A DNA stretch of 64,000 nt from Mesorhizobium sp. M1B.F.Ca.ET.045.04.1.1 (GTDB taxonomy: Bacteria > Pseudomonadota > Alphaproteobacteria > Rhizobiales > Rhizobiaceae): assembly GCF_003952465.1 (NCBI RefSeq), contig NZ_CP034448.1, forward strand, positions 1,302,001-1,366,000, written 5' to 3'. The notes beneath the pieces were generated by a model that did no database searches, was not told where the DNA came from, and worked only from the letters and a program-made list of their open reading frames with translations. Position numbers and translations under genes: made by a program. Of the stretch, positions 39,249-47,637 are shown in pieces (positions within the stretch are counted from its first letter, which is position 1; the number at the start of each line of letters is the position of its first letter).

Positions 39249-39471
39249 CCCCTCCTTTCTTGTCAAGGATGAGTTTGCAGGCTGCGGTGCGGCAGAAGCC
39301 GGACAGAACAGCGACCGGTCGAGTAAAGGCCTGCGCAAACCGCATATTGCGAGCGCCCGCGCGGAGGAAGACGCTCGTCCTGGTGAAAGGCAACGATGCT
39401 CAGGCGCCATTGCCATTTGCCGAGGGCGTCCGCGCGCCGAAAATTTCGAAGCAACAAAGGTGAGATCGAGA

Positions 39472-39561
39472 ATGATGATGACGAAATACAACACAGCTCA
39501 CCGTCCAGTGCAGTTCTACCGGCGGGTGGCGGAGTGGGATGGGCTGCCAAATGGAACGTAA
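39472..39561 (+). CDS. 29-codon leader open frame overlapping the nifA start
   Basis: Three ATGs in a row (39472, 39475, 39478) follow AAAGGTGAGATCGAGA. The frame encodes TKYNTAHRPVQFYRRVAEWD and stops at 39561, 23 bases into nifA. The layout would couple nifA translation to this frame. It may instead be what is left of the lost nifA N-terminal coding region. The peptide itself matches nothing I know. Confidence 0.35.
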   Translation: MMMTKYNTAHRPVQFYRRVAEWDGLPNGT

Positions 39562-40597
39562 AAAGATCAGCAAGGAGATGCTTGGCGATAGTCAGGCGCT
39601 GCGCAAGCTGCGTGAGCACCTTGTCAAGGTGGCCAAGGCGAAGACTACGGTCCTGTTGCGAGGTGAATCCGGAACCGGTAAGGAGCTGGTTGCCAAAGCC
39701 ATTCACGAGCTCTCGCCTCGCGCCAAGCAGCCCTTCATCAAGGTCAATTGCGCGGCGCTCACCGAGACGCTTCTGGAATCTGACTTGTTCGGTCATGAGA
39801 AGGGTGCCTTCACCGACGCGAGCAGTTTGCGCAAGGGGCGCTTTGAGGCTGCCGACAAAGGCACATTGTTTCTGGACGAGATTGGCGAAATATCAGGTTC
39901 GTTCCAGGCTAAGCTGCTGCGTGTCCTGCAGGAGCAGGAGTTTGAGCGCGTCGGCAGCAACCACACCATTAAAGTTGATGTTCGCGTGATTGCCGCAACG
40001 AACAGGGACTTGGAAACGGCAGTTCAACGCAAGGAGTTCCGGCAAGACCTCTATTATCGCATCAACGTCGTCACTTTACGCGTGCCGGCATTGCGCGAAA
40101 GGCGAGGTGATATTCCGCTCTTGGCCGCTCAGTTTCTCAAGAATTTCAATACTGAGAATGATCACACGCTGACCTTCGCTCCCGAAGCGATTGAGGTGCT
40201 AATGAACTGCGAATTTCCAGGCAACATCCGAGAGCTCGAAAACTGCGTTCAACGGACGGCAGTTCTGGCGACGGGTCCATCAATCCTCAGAACTGACTTT
40301 GCCTGTTACGCGGATCAGTGCTTGGCCGCGGCGCTGTGGAAGAACGGACCGCCGACGTCAGAGAAGTCGACTACGATCCAGCCTTCCGCCGCCTGTGCCG
40401 CCCCGCCCGTCGGCGACGGGCAAGCGCCGATAGGCCCTGCCACGAGTCGTGGTAGGGTGCCCGATGCCGATACGGTCATTGCTGCCATGGAAAAGTGTGG
40501 CTGGGTGCAGGCAAAGGCGGCGCGCCTGCTCGGTTTGACCCCGCGCCAGATCGGCTACGTGCTGAGAAAACGCGGTATCGAGATCAAGCGTCTCTGA
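39539..40597 (+). CDS. nifA: NifA nitrogen-fixation activator without N-terminal GAF domain
   Basis: NifA activates sigma-54 promoters of nif and fix genes. The 352-residue protein begins directly with the AAA+ domain: Walker A GESGTGKE, GAFTDA (usually GAFTGA, the sigma-54 contact loop), Walker B GTLFLDEIGE. The end of the AAA+ domain and the linker contain C-x11-C-x19-C-x4-C, the pattern of O2-sensitive rhizobial NifA. The C-terminal helix-turn-helix is AKAARLLGLTPRQIGYVLRK. The usual N-terminal regulatory domain of about 200 residues is absent. The start may be 39539 (GGAG upstream) or 39551. A relic of another nifA lies at 45538-45929. Confidence 0.92.
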   Translation: MGCQMERKKISKEMLGDSQALRKLREHLVKVAKAKTTVLLRGESGTGKELVAKAIHELSPRAKQPFIKVNCAALTETLLESDLFGHEKGAFTDASSLRKGRFEAADKGTLFLDEIGEISGSFQAKLLRVLQEQEFERVGSNHTIKVDVRVIAATNRDLETAVQRKEFRQDLYYRINVVTLRVPALRERRGDIPLLAAQFLKNFNTENDHTLTFAPEAIEVLMNCEFPGNIRELENCVQRTAVLATGPSILRTDFACYADQCLAAALWKNGPPTSEKSTTIQPSAACAAPPVGDGQAPIGPATSRGRVPDADTVIAAMEKCGWVQAKAARLLGLTPRQIGYVLRKRGIEIKRL

Positions 40598-40769
40598 AAC
40601 AACCCGCCGAGCAAGAGCTGGAGCAGGTCAAGCATTGGTGCTCTGGCGAGCCCATCGGCCAGGCTTACGAAGTGGGTGTGAACAGCGCTGCCAAGATTCC
40701 GGCCGTGTGCTTTCTACCACGTAGTCATACTGGGGCTCTGCGACTGACAAACTAAAAAGGAGTAATCCT

Positions 40770-40919
40770 ATGGCTAGTAACTTCGCTCTACACCGCAAGG
40801 CAAATCAATTCGACGTGCCTGGATCCAGAAATAATCGATGTATTATTGGTGACACGCCAGCATGCGTAGAGGCGACGCGCAGATCTCCGCTGGCGGGACC
40901 TGGTCGATACATTAGCTGA
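40770..40919 (+). CDS. Small 49-residue open frame with strong ribosome site, unknown
   Basis: AAAAAGGAGTAATCCT precedes the ATG at 40770, one of the best ribosome sites in the window. The product starts MASNFALHRKANQFDVPGSR, has no membrane segment, and matches nothing I recognise. It lies 170 bases after nifA. It may be the start of a truncated gene whose translation signal survives. Confidence 0.35.
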   Translation: MASNFALHRKANQFDVPGSRNNRCIIGDTPACVEATRRSPLAGPGRYIS

Positions 40920-41179
40920 TGGCTTACCGCTCGATATCACGCAATCTGAGATGGGCATGAAAGTGAGTTCGACCGCTGGACAGTTGCCGACCTCGTCAGG
41001 TATTGGCCCCTGCGACCGGTTGATCTGCGATATCCAAATTCGCGGAAGTTGGTCGAGACGAAACTGTCGCCCCGGCTCGTGACCGACCGCGCGCCCGGCA
41101 AGACCGAGTTACAAAGTTGCCGAGGCAGTTTGATGTGCGTTCCTGCATCACTGTACGGGACACGACCTGACGGGAGACT

Positions 41180-41746
41180 ATGATGCGTAGCCAAAAAGAA
41201 AAGATGCTCGCAGGCGAGTTTTACAATGCGGCGGATCCGGAGATCCAAGCTGACCTGTTGGCCACCGGGGCTTGGCTCAAGCGGTACAATGATACGCTGG
41301 GGCAGACCACGGGGCATTGGCATGAGCTTTTGTCCGAGCGGCTGGGAGAGGTTGGGCGCGGAACGGTCATCCGTCCGCCCTTTTTTTGCGACTACGGATT
41401 CAATATCCGCATTGGAGCCAATGCCTACATCAACTTCAACTGCGTTATTCTTGACGTGGTAGAGGTCAAAATCGGGCAAGGAACGGCAATTGGGCCTGCT
41501 GTGCAGATTTATACCGCCGATCATCCACATGATGCCGAGCAGCGGCAGGCCGGCCTGCAGGTCGGGCGTCCTGTTCACATTGGCAGCCGTGTCTGGATCG
41601 GCGGTGGAGCAATCATTCTGCCTGGCGTCACGATTGGTGATAATGCAGTGGTAGGCGCTGGCTGCGTGGTCACACGAGATGTTCCCGCCGGGGCAAAGGT
41701 AGTGGGAATTCCTGCTCGCGTGGCCGACCCACATAAACAGGCATAA
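41180..41746 (+). CDS. nodL: NodL Nod-factor O-acetyltransferase
   Basis: NodL adds an acetyl group to the non-reducing-end sugar of the Nod factor. The 188-residue protein is a hexapeptide-repeat acetyltransferase: KMLAGEFYNAADPEI at the start, FFCDYGFNIRIGANAYINFN, the catalytic His in YTADHPHD, and the repeats IGSRVWIGGGAIILPGVTIG. NodL and maltose acetyltransferase are close relatives; the nod context decides. Starts at 41180 and 41183 are equally good. No nod box is visible within 400 bases upstream. Confidence 0.88.
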   Translation: MMRSQKEKMLAGEFYNAADPEIQADLLATGAWLKRYNDTLGQTTGHWHELLSERLGEVGRGTVIRPPFFCDYGFNIRIGANAYINFNCVILDVVEVKIGQGTAIGPAVQIYTADHPHDAEQRQAGLQVGRPVHIGSRVWIGGGAIILPGVTIGDNAVVGAGCVVTRDVPAGAKVVGIPARVADPHKQA

Positions 41747-42053
41747 TCAACCTCGTTGACCCTGGAGGTGCATGCGAACTGTCGAAACTGTGCCGAATTT
41801 TTGTCGAAGCCATTGAGCGCTGCATATGTTGTCGCGACTCGGGCGCTTCAGTTCTTTTGCCACGGGGGTCACAAGATCATGTGCGTAATGCCGCCGCAAC
41901 GTGCTCACGTCCCGCAGCAGCGGACCCTTTCACATCGCCCAACGAATTCAGAGCCTACGTTGTGCTGCCACTAGCATTACTACTCACGAATGTATTCCCA
42001 ACTGAGTTTTCGCCCTTGGAGGCAAGCAGCGACTCACCAGCAATCGCCGGCCA
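41747..42053. other. Intergenic region between nodL and the SIR2-like gene
   Basis: About 300 bases between convergent genes. No gene, stem-loop or repeat that I can support. Confidence 0.3.
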
Positions 42054-42947
42054 TTAATCCTGGCTAGCATCGACCCCGACGAGGCGAGCCGCGGCGTTGC
42101 GGATCGGCATGTCGATGACCGTGATTGCGCCTTCGGCAAGGAAACGACGTTCGTTTCTGGTCAGCGTAGCCGAATCGATCACCGCAAAATGTGGGCCAGT
42201 GGAGCGCTTCATCAGCTGTCTGGCATATGTGCGCAGCATCTGATCGTTGAAGCGGCAGCCCACGAAGAAAAAACCCCGGTTGACGCGCCGTTGCTTCACC
42301 GCGTCCGGGATCGGCGTCTGGATATCAATTTCGGTTAGGACTTCGACGTAATCGGAATCAGCCACGAGGAAGTTTGCCGCCGGCCTGACGCTGCCGTGCG
42401 GCGCATAGAGCACCGTCCTAGCCACTTGTTCGGCCTCGAGTTCTGTTCCTGACAAATCGTAAGTTCTCGTCCAGATGTTACCGATTCCGGTCGCGCGCGT
42501 CGTTCCTTGTATCTCGACAACGTCTGTTTGGCCGGCCTCTGCAAGGGCTGCTCGCATGGCGCCATCGTACCAGCTGTCGATGATGACAGACAGTTGAAGG
42601 GTTGCGAGCCAGGCGTGAAGAACGGTCGGCTCGGCGGGGGCTGCGAATATCTCCGCCATCCACGCTTGGAGAGTCCGACGATGTCGGCGCTGCTCGATAA
42701 ACTGCGCGACCGACCACATATTGGTGCGAATCCTGGAAGGGGCAGGCGCCCGCTTGTTGAGGGCCGCGGCGACATCTTCAGGGGTGCAAGGTACAGGTGA
42801 TTCCGGTGGGTTAAGCTGCAGAAGACCAGGACCGAGATAGGGGATCACTCGATCGGCCTTGAGAGCGCCGTTCAGCAGGTCAATCAGTTTTTTGGCAAAA
42901 CTGCCCCGGACGACGACGAGATGGTCCCAGCTCAGCATCGTGTTCAT
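42054..42947 (-). CDS. SIR2-like protein at the end of the nifB operon
   Basis: The 297-residue protein has a nucleotide-binding start RVIPYLGPGLLQL that resembles the GAG-S loop of SIR2 proteins but with GPGL instead. Then come VIIDSWYDGAMRAAL, VLYAPHGSV (the HG of SIR2) and RGFFFVGCRFNDQMLR, the end of a SIR2_2 domain. It starts 34 bases after fixU, with GAGAGGAAACGCGT before the ATG, so it is the last gene of nifB-fdxN-nifZ-fixU. SIR2-like domains cleave NAD or deacetylate proteins. A role in nitrogenase maturation or in sensing NAD is inference. Confidence 0.75.
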   Translation of the reverse strand: MNTMLSWDHLVVVRGSFAKKLIDLLNGALKADRVIPYLGPGLLQLNPPESPVPCTPEDVAAALNKRAPAPSRIRTNMWSVAQFIEQRRHRRTLQAWMAEIFAAPAEPTVLHAWLATLQLSVIIDSWYDGAMRAALAEAGQTDVVEIQGTTRATGIGNIWTRTYDLSGTELEAEQVARTVLYAPHGSVRPAANFLVADSDYVEVLTEIDIQTPIPDAVKQRRVNRGFFFVGCRFNDQMLRTYARQLMKRSTGPHFAVIDSATLTRNERRFLAEGAITVIDMPIRNAAARLVGVDASQD

Positions 42948-42981
42948 ACGCGTTTCCTCTCCGCCACTGAACCCACCGGCA

Positions 42982-43194
42982 TCAGGCCCCGTCGGAAATC
43001 TTCATCGCCTCGACGGTGATCGGCAAACGCGTGTCGCGCGGAAGGTCGGGCAGCATGAGCCGCCAACCGTTCCTGAGCGTCACGGTCCCGCCCCATAAGT
43101 CAGCGTTCTCAATCTCGGTGATCGGCTCTTCGAGATCCTTCTTGGGGACATAAGCCGACAAGCCAGTAGCGGTCCTGCGAATCATTACTTTCAT
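42982..43194 (-). CDS. fixU: NifT/FixU family protein
   Basis: The 70-residue product, MKVMIRRTATGLSAYVPKKD and then WGGTVTLRNGWRLMLP, is a typical FixU/NifT. Its exact role in nitrogenase maturation is not known. The start overlaps the nifZ stop by four bases. Confidence 0.93.
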   Translation of the reverse strand: MKVMIRRTATGLSAYVPKKDLEEPITEIENADLWGGTVTLRNGWRLMLPDLPRDTRLPITVEAMKISDGA

Positions 43195-43520
43195 CCGGCT
43201 GTTCCCCCGTTGGAAATGCCTTCAGCTCCGCAGGGAACCTCGACTTTGTCGAGGCTAATGAGTTCGCGCGCTCGCATGCCGACGACCGTGCCACGATCGA
43301 TCCATTCGACCGCATAGATGAAGAATTGCTGGAGAAAGGTTCCAATGTCGCGCACGTAGCCTTCGTCGCCCTTCCGCACGAGGTTTTCGCCGATCTCCTT
43401 GCCGGGATAGGTGCCGTCGTTTTTTATGTGGCGTATCGCACGGACCCGCTCACCCTGCATGAACCGTGGCGGTCTGCCGATTTCGACCTCCTGTTCGCGT
43501 CTGGACCACATGCTGTCCAT
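43191..43520 (-). CDS. nifZ: NifZ
   Basis: NifZ helps form the P-clusters of the nitrogenase MoFe protein. The 109-residue product has the family core F-x-G-E-R-V-R-A-I-R-H-I-K-NDGTYPG and GYVRDIGTFLQQFFIYAVEW. Starts at 43520 and 43511 are possible. It is 76 bases after fdxN and overlaps fixU. Confidence 0.93.
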   Translation of the reverse strand: MDSMWSRREQEVEIGRPPRFMQGERVRAIRHIKNDGTYPGKEIGENLVRKGDEGYVRDIGTFLQQFFIYAVEWIDRGTVVGMRARELISLDKVEVPCGAEGISNGGTAG

Positions 43521-43596
43521 TCCTTTCTCGAGGCTTTTGTTGTGGTCGCGGGTTGCAGGCGTCGTCGTGCGGCGAACCCGACCGTTTCGGTAGGAA

Positions 43597-43791
43597 TCAA
43601 GCGGGAACGCAGGTTTTCGGTACCGGACAGACCGACACGCATTGCTGCGTATCGAAGGCCTCCTTGCATTCGGTGCACTTGTTTGGATCGATCACATAGG
43701 CGTCGCCCTTGAACTTGATCGCTTCCGAAGGACATTCGAACTCGCAGGCCCCGCATTGGGTACATTGGGATGCGATGATCTTTAAAGCCAT
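43597..43791 (-). CDS. fdxN: FdxN 2[4Fe-4S] ferredoxin
   Basis: The 64-residue protein has [12 protein letters not shown] and [20 protein letters not shown], the C-x2-C-x8-C-x3-CP spacing that marks FdxN ferredoxins. They supply electrons to nitrogenase or to NifB. It lies 29 bases after nifB. Confidence 0.95.
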   Translation of the reverse strand: MALKIIASQCTQCGACEFECPSEAIKFKGDAYVIDPNKCTECKEAFDTQQCVSVCPVPKTCVPA

Positions 43792-43820
43792 TCTAACTCC
43801 TGGTTATCGGACGAGACGGC

Positions 43821-45302
43821 TCAGGCCGTCGCCGCTAGTGGTCTGATCCCAAACTCTGCCGCGTAAAGTGCGCTGACTGCGGTCTCGATGTAGTCATGGC
43901 CATAGGCGTCGGTTACGCGCAGTCCAGCTCGCGAGAGTTGTTCCTTCGGGCGATTTCCGATCTTGGCGCATAGCACTATGTGTATGCCTTCGAGCGCTGC
44001 GATGACGCCCTCGAGGATGGCGTCTTCGCCCCCGCCTCCGAGGCAATACCGCTCGACCTTCCGATGCCCGACCAAGCTGATCCCTCTAGGCGAGACTTCA
44101 TAAACCTGGAATTCCTTCGCGTGGCCGAAGTGTTCGTTGACCCGTCCACCTCCCTTAGTGGCCACCGCAACCAGAAGCGACTTTTCGGAGTCTGTTGCCT
44201 TGACCATACCGATGGCCTCGCTCCTCGCCGCCTCATGATCACGGCGCTCGTGTGCGACCACCTGCCGATAGGCCTGACGCTTGCCAGCATCGTAGGCGAC
44301 ATCGTCGGGAATCCCGTCCAGCGTGAATTCCTGGCCACGATCTTCACCGAGCAGGCCGACAGCATCTGCCCGGCACTGCCGGCAGTGGCGCATCAACTTG
44401 GCGCCACCTTCAAGTCGATCCTGAAGAGCCATCATCTCCATTGCCGTTGGGCCGCGCTGCCCGATGAGTCCGTAGTGGGTACCGTGCGCCGGGTCCGAAA
44501 TCAGAGGCATCACGTTGTGCAGAAACGCGCCCCGCTCCCTGACCATTTTGTTCACCTCAAACAGGTGCTGGTCGTTCACTCCAGGAATCATCACCGAGTT
44601 GATTTTGGTGAGGATGCCGCGCGCGCTCAGCATCTCCAGGCCCAGCATCTGCCGCGCGTGCAAGATTCGAGCGGCTTCGATGCCGAAGTAGCGGCGATTT
44701 TCATAAAAGATCCATGGATAGATCTTCGCGCCGACTTCCGGGTCGACCATGTTGATGGTGACCGTCACGTGATCAACATTCATTTCGGCAAGCTCGGCGA
44801 CATGGTCCGGCAGCACGAGCCCATTAGTGGAGACGCACAGCTTTATGTCGGGGATTTCCCTGATGACGCGGTCGAGCGTTGCCTTCGTTTTCTCCCAATC
44901 GTAACAGGCATCCCCCGGCCCAGCGATGCCAAGAACCGAAAGCTGCGGAACTTTGTTGGCAACGGCGATGACCTTGCGTAGCGCTTGGTCGGGCGTCAAC
45001 TTCTCAGACACAACACCAGGCCGGCTCTCGTTGGCGCAATCGTATTTGCGATTGCAATAGTTGCACTGGACATTGCAAGCCGGCGCGACCGCCACATGCA
45101 TACGCGCGAAATAATGATGCGCTTCCTCCGAAAAGCAGGGGTGATCCTTGATCCTTTCCCAAATAGCCGGATCCCCTTCGCCCGGGCTGGTCGGCGACGA
45201 GCCGTAGGAGGACGATGCGCAGCCACCGGATTTCGCGGCTGCCAGAAAACCCTCGGATGTCGTGCTAGTCGGCCCCTCAATCGAAACTGTCGGTGAGGAC
45301 AT
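43821..45302 (-). CDS. nifB: NifB FeMo-cofactor biosynthesis protein
   Basis: NifB is the radical-SAM enzyme that makes NifB-co, the 8Fe-9S-C precursor of FeMo-co. The 493-residue protein has the radical-SAM cysteines in APACNVQCNYCNRKYDC, and a NifX-like C-terminal domain (GRVNEHFGHAKEFQVYEVSP). I chose the ATG at 45302 (MSSPTVSIEGP), since the sigma-54 promoter at 45341-45355 lies upstream of it and inside the longer frame. It heads the operon nifB-fdxN-nifZ-fixU-SIR2-like. Confidence 0.95.
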   Translation of the reverse strand: MSSPTVSIEGPTSTTSEGFLAAAKSGGCASSSYGSSPTSPGEGDPAIWERIKDHPCFSEEAHHYFARMHVAVAPACNVQCNYCNRKYDCANESRPGVVSEKLTPDQALRKVIAVANKVPQLSVLGIAGPGDACYDWEKTKATLDRVIREIPDIKLCVSTNGLVLPDHVAELAEMNVDHVTVTINMVDPEVGAKIYPWIFYENRRYFGIEAARILHARQMLGLEMLSARGILTKINSVMIPGVNDQHLFEVNKMVRERGAFLHNVMPLISDPAHGTHYGLIGQRGPTAMEMMALQDRLEGGAKLMRHCRQCRADAVGLLGEDRGQEFTLDGIPDDVAYDAGKRQAYRQVVAHERRDHEAARSEAIGMVKATDSEKSLLVAVATKGGGRVNEHFGHAKEFQVYEVSPRGISLVGHRKVERYCLGGGGEDAILEGVIAALEGIHIVLCAKIGNRPKEQLSRAGLRVTDAYGHDYIETAVSALYAAEFGIRPLAATA

Positions 45303-45340
45303 CAAACGGCTCCGTTGCTGGTAACGTCGCGGTTCAAGGT

Positions 45341-45355
45341 GCAAGAGCCATACCA
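45341..45355 (-). promoter_or_regulatory. Sigma-54 promoter of nifB
   Basis: On the minus strand TGGTATGGCTCTTGC has GG and GC exactly ten bases apart and is close to TGGCACG-N4-TTGC. It lies about 40 bases before the nifB start. Confidence 0.75.
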
Positions 45356-45399
45356 ACTGAAAAAAGCGGCTTCAGTTCACTATTCGGGTCGATATCGCA

Positions 45400-45423
45400 T
45401 TGTGTCAGGCCGGCGCGACACAA
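45400..45423 (-). promoter_or_regulatory. Palindrome upstream of the nifB promoter, possible NifA site
   Basis: TTGTGTC-N10-GACACAA is a perfect inverted repeat about 45 bases before the -24 element. It contains TGT and ACA 12 bases apart rather than the normal 10, so NifA binding is plausible but not certain. Confidence 0.5.
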
Positions 45424-45537
45424 TTTTGTCCTGCTTGCGACAGTGCAAGTCCAAATCCGTTCAGAAGCACGAAGCACTCCTTGTCGCGCACAGGGCGCGC
45501 AAGACCACTGGCCTGACGATTGGCTCATCAGGCTCTT

Positions 45538-45929
45538 AGAATTTCCTTCACCTCGATACTATGCCGGCGTATCGCCTAGCCGACTTGTCGCAGCTTGAGG
45601 CCGAGAATTCGAGCCGCATTAGCCTGAACCCAGCCGGCCTTCTCCATTGTGTCGATCAGCCGTCACGCTCCGTCCGCCGCGGTCTCAGCCCCCGTCCGGC
45701 CGTATCGTTAGAATCGCAAGTGGCTATCTCGTGTTCAGGGGGCGCCGATGCGCCGAACCGGCATCGTGCTGGCCCGTGAGAGCTCGTCGATGACATTGCC
45801 ACGTTCCGAAAGATTGGTTCCTTCCAGAGGAGAACGCCAAGCACGCAGTTCTCCGGCTCGGACGTTGCCGGGGAAATAGCATTGCGAGATCAGCTCAACT
45901 GCCGACGGCGCAAAGCCATGGTTCTCCAT
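45538..45929 (-). pseudogene. nifA: Relic of a second nifA (C-terminal part) upstream of nifB
   Basis: The minus strand reads FAPSAVELISQCYFPGNVR, which matches the end of the NifA AAA+ domain, then ENCV and LLWK in the next frame. Further on it reads TMEKAGWVQANAARILGLKL and RQVG, then a stop, then IRRHSIEVKEI, the helix-turn-helix of NifA. Frameshifts, an internal stop and a deleted linker show that it is dead. Its place between fixX and nifB is the usual place of nifA in rhizobia. Confidence 0.75.
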
Positions 45930-46049
45930 ATTTCAAGGGTAAGCGCTGTGTCCTTCCAGGAGGACCCGCGATCTGTGGGCCTGCCGATTCTGAGGTGGAT
46001 CGGAGATCGGCTTGTGTCTGAACTTGAACTTACGATTGACCCTGAGCGG

Positions 46050-46225
46050 CAGCCTCGGCGTTTTCGAGGGTGATCAACGGCGCTGTTGGTCGGCGGCATT
46101 GGTCGATGGACGACAAGGCACGGAGTCATTCCGAGACCCTGGAGCCGACGCGGTGATCTCGGAGGTTGCCCGGCGCTACGGGCTGCGGCCGCGGCGGAAC
46201 GCTCGCAAGCTTGCGACGTCGGCAG
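46050..46225 (+). pseudogene. IS66-type orfA (tnpA) remnant
   Basis: The frame reads GDQRRCWSAALVDGRQGTES followed by FRDPGADAVISEVARRYGLR. This fits the start of IS66/IS3-type orfA proteins, where RRRWS...A...S..PGA.ISEVARRHGL is the helix-turn-helix. It lacks a start codon and its end. It suggests that IS activity broke up the fixX-nifA-nifB region. Confidence 0.5.
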
Positions 46226-46347
46226 GACAGGCCACTCCCGCCTAGTGGTTTCGGTGGCGCCACCGGAACGACCCGTTGGGCCTATCCGTGCACCAGAGCT
46301 CAAGGCCACGGCCTGAGAATCGGCCGCCGCTCACCCTACTTGGTTCC

Positions 46348-47059
46348 TCAGCCGACTGCGCTAAGAAGGAGAGCAACTTCCGTCGGCGCGAGGATCATTG
46401 CGTCGTGGCCAGTGGCGAGTTCCTGCCACGCCCAGCCATCCTGCTTCGCGACCCATTCTCGCGCTCCCGCCATCGGCGGGTGGAGTGGATTAGTGCAGAC
46501 GACATAGGTTCGGGGTCTGCCGTTGCCGAGCGGGTGCTCGAGCTTAAGTCCGCTTTCGTAGGTGCCTGCCGGATGCGGTGTTATCCGGCGCCGCACCCAG
46601 TCCGTGAGCGAGTGTCCCTCGGGAATGCCGAATGCTGTTGGCGGCGGAGTCGGCATGAAGATACCCCGTCCTTCCTCCGCAACCAATTTTCGACGGGCCG
46701 CGACGATGTCGGGGGGCATGGTGCTGAATACACTTTGACCGCTCTCGACGATGGCGCTGTCGAGATAAACGAGATGGCTGATATGGTCGGGTATCCGGTC
46801 GGCGGCGCCGGTGATGCTGATGCCGCCTAGACTGTGACCGACAAGGATCACATCGCTCAGCTCTTCCGTCACAATGTGGTTGACGATGTCGGTCACGAAT
46901 GTGTCGGGCGTGATGTCCTTGCACAGCAAACGTGCGCGTTCGCCGACACCTGGTCGGCGTGGTCACGTGGCATCCCATCTTGCGAAGATTGGCAGCCACG
47001 TCCCGCCAACACCATCCGCCATGCCAGGCACCATGCACTAGCACATACGTCTTTGCCAT
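46348..47059 (-). pseudogene. Alpha/beta hydrolase, frameshifted
   Basis: From the ATG at 47059 the frame gives AKTYVLVHGAWHGGWCWRDV and goes to HVTTPT. At about 46950 it must change frame to GVGERARLLCKDITPDTFVT, which then stays open to 46348 and includes the nucleophile elbow ILVGHSLGGIS and the catalytic His in ATGHDAMI. The residues of the triad are all there, so the break may be recent. Without the fix the product is either 171 residues with a wrong tail or an N-terminally deleted 193-residue protein. Confidence 0.7.
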
Positions 47060-47325
47060 GGGTTGTGCCGTTCCACTTGCTCACCGGCCGTTGTGGCTGC
47101 CATCCGGCACGATGGCCGGGCGTTGTCCCAAAGGGGCTCGACCACGTGACCGGTGGTAAGTCCGGCGCACAGGGCAGCGCCGTGGCCTGAGGACACCGCT
47201 AACGAGTCAAGGAAATTTGAATTGCGAAAGGCCAATATTCACTAGCTCTTTGCAAGTGGATGGAGAGGCTCATGGTGTGCCGCAGTTGCTCGCTGCCGGC
47301 ATGCTCTTGGCACGGTCCCGGCTGA
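47060..47325. other. Intergenic region downstream of fixX
   Basis: About 265 bases after the fixX stop. No gene that I recognise. Confidence 0.3.
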
Positions 47326-47625
47326 TCATCCGAACTTGAACAGGACACCAAAGCCGCCGCGCGGATAGTTCCACTCGATGTCGCCGCCTTTCTCGCACAA
47401 TATCCGGCAGGTGCCGCATTCCATGCAGCCGTCGGCGGTGATCTCGACTTGACCCTTGTCATTCAACTCATAGCATTTCGCCGGACAGACGTAGGTCAAC
47501 GCAAGCAAGTTCGCGCTTGGCTTGTCGTGCGGTCGCACTATAATATGGGGGCGGCCGGAATCGACCAGATAGCGGTTCTGGTAAAGTTTGTCCTCGACAC
47601 GAACCTTCGTCACTGCGATCGTCAT
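47326..47625 (-). CDS. fixX: FixX ferredoxin-like protein
   Basis: FixX takes electrons from the FixABC complex towards nitrogenase. The 99-residue product has CPAKCYEL and [13 protein letters not shown], the ferredoxin cysteines of the family, and ends [15 protein letters not shown]. It is 12 bases after fixC. Confidence 0.96.
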   Translation of the reverse strand: MTIAVTKVRVEDKLYQNRYLVDSGRPHIIVRPHDKPSANLLALTYVCPAKCYELNDKGQVEITADGCMECGTCRILCEKGGDIEWNYPRGGFGVLFKFG

Positions 47626-47637
47626 CTTGTACCCTCT

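Noticed and set aside
43980..44981. Plus-strand open frame of 333 codons opposite nifB
   Set aside because: It is the complement of conserved nifB codons, with no ribosome site or motifs.
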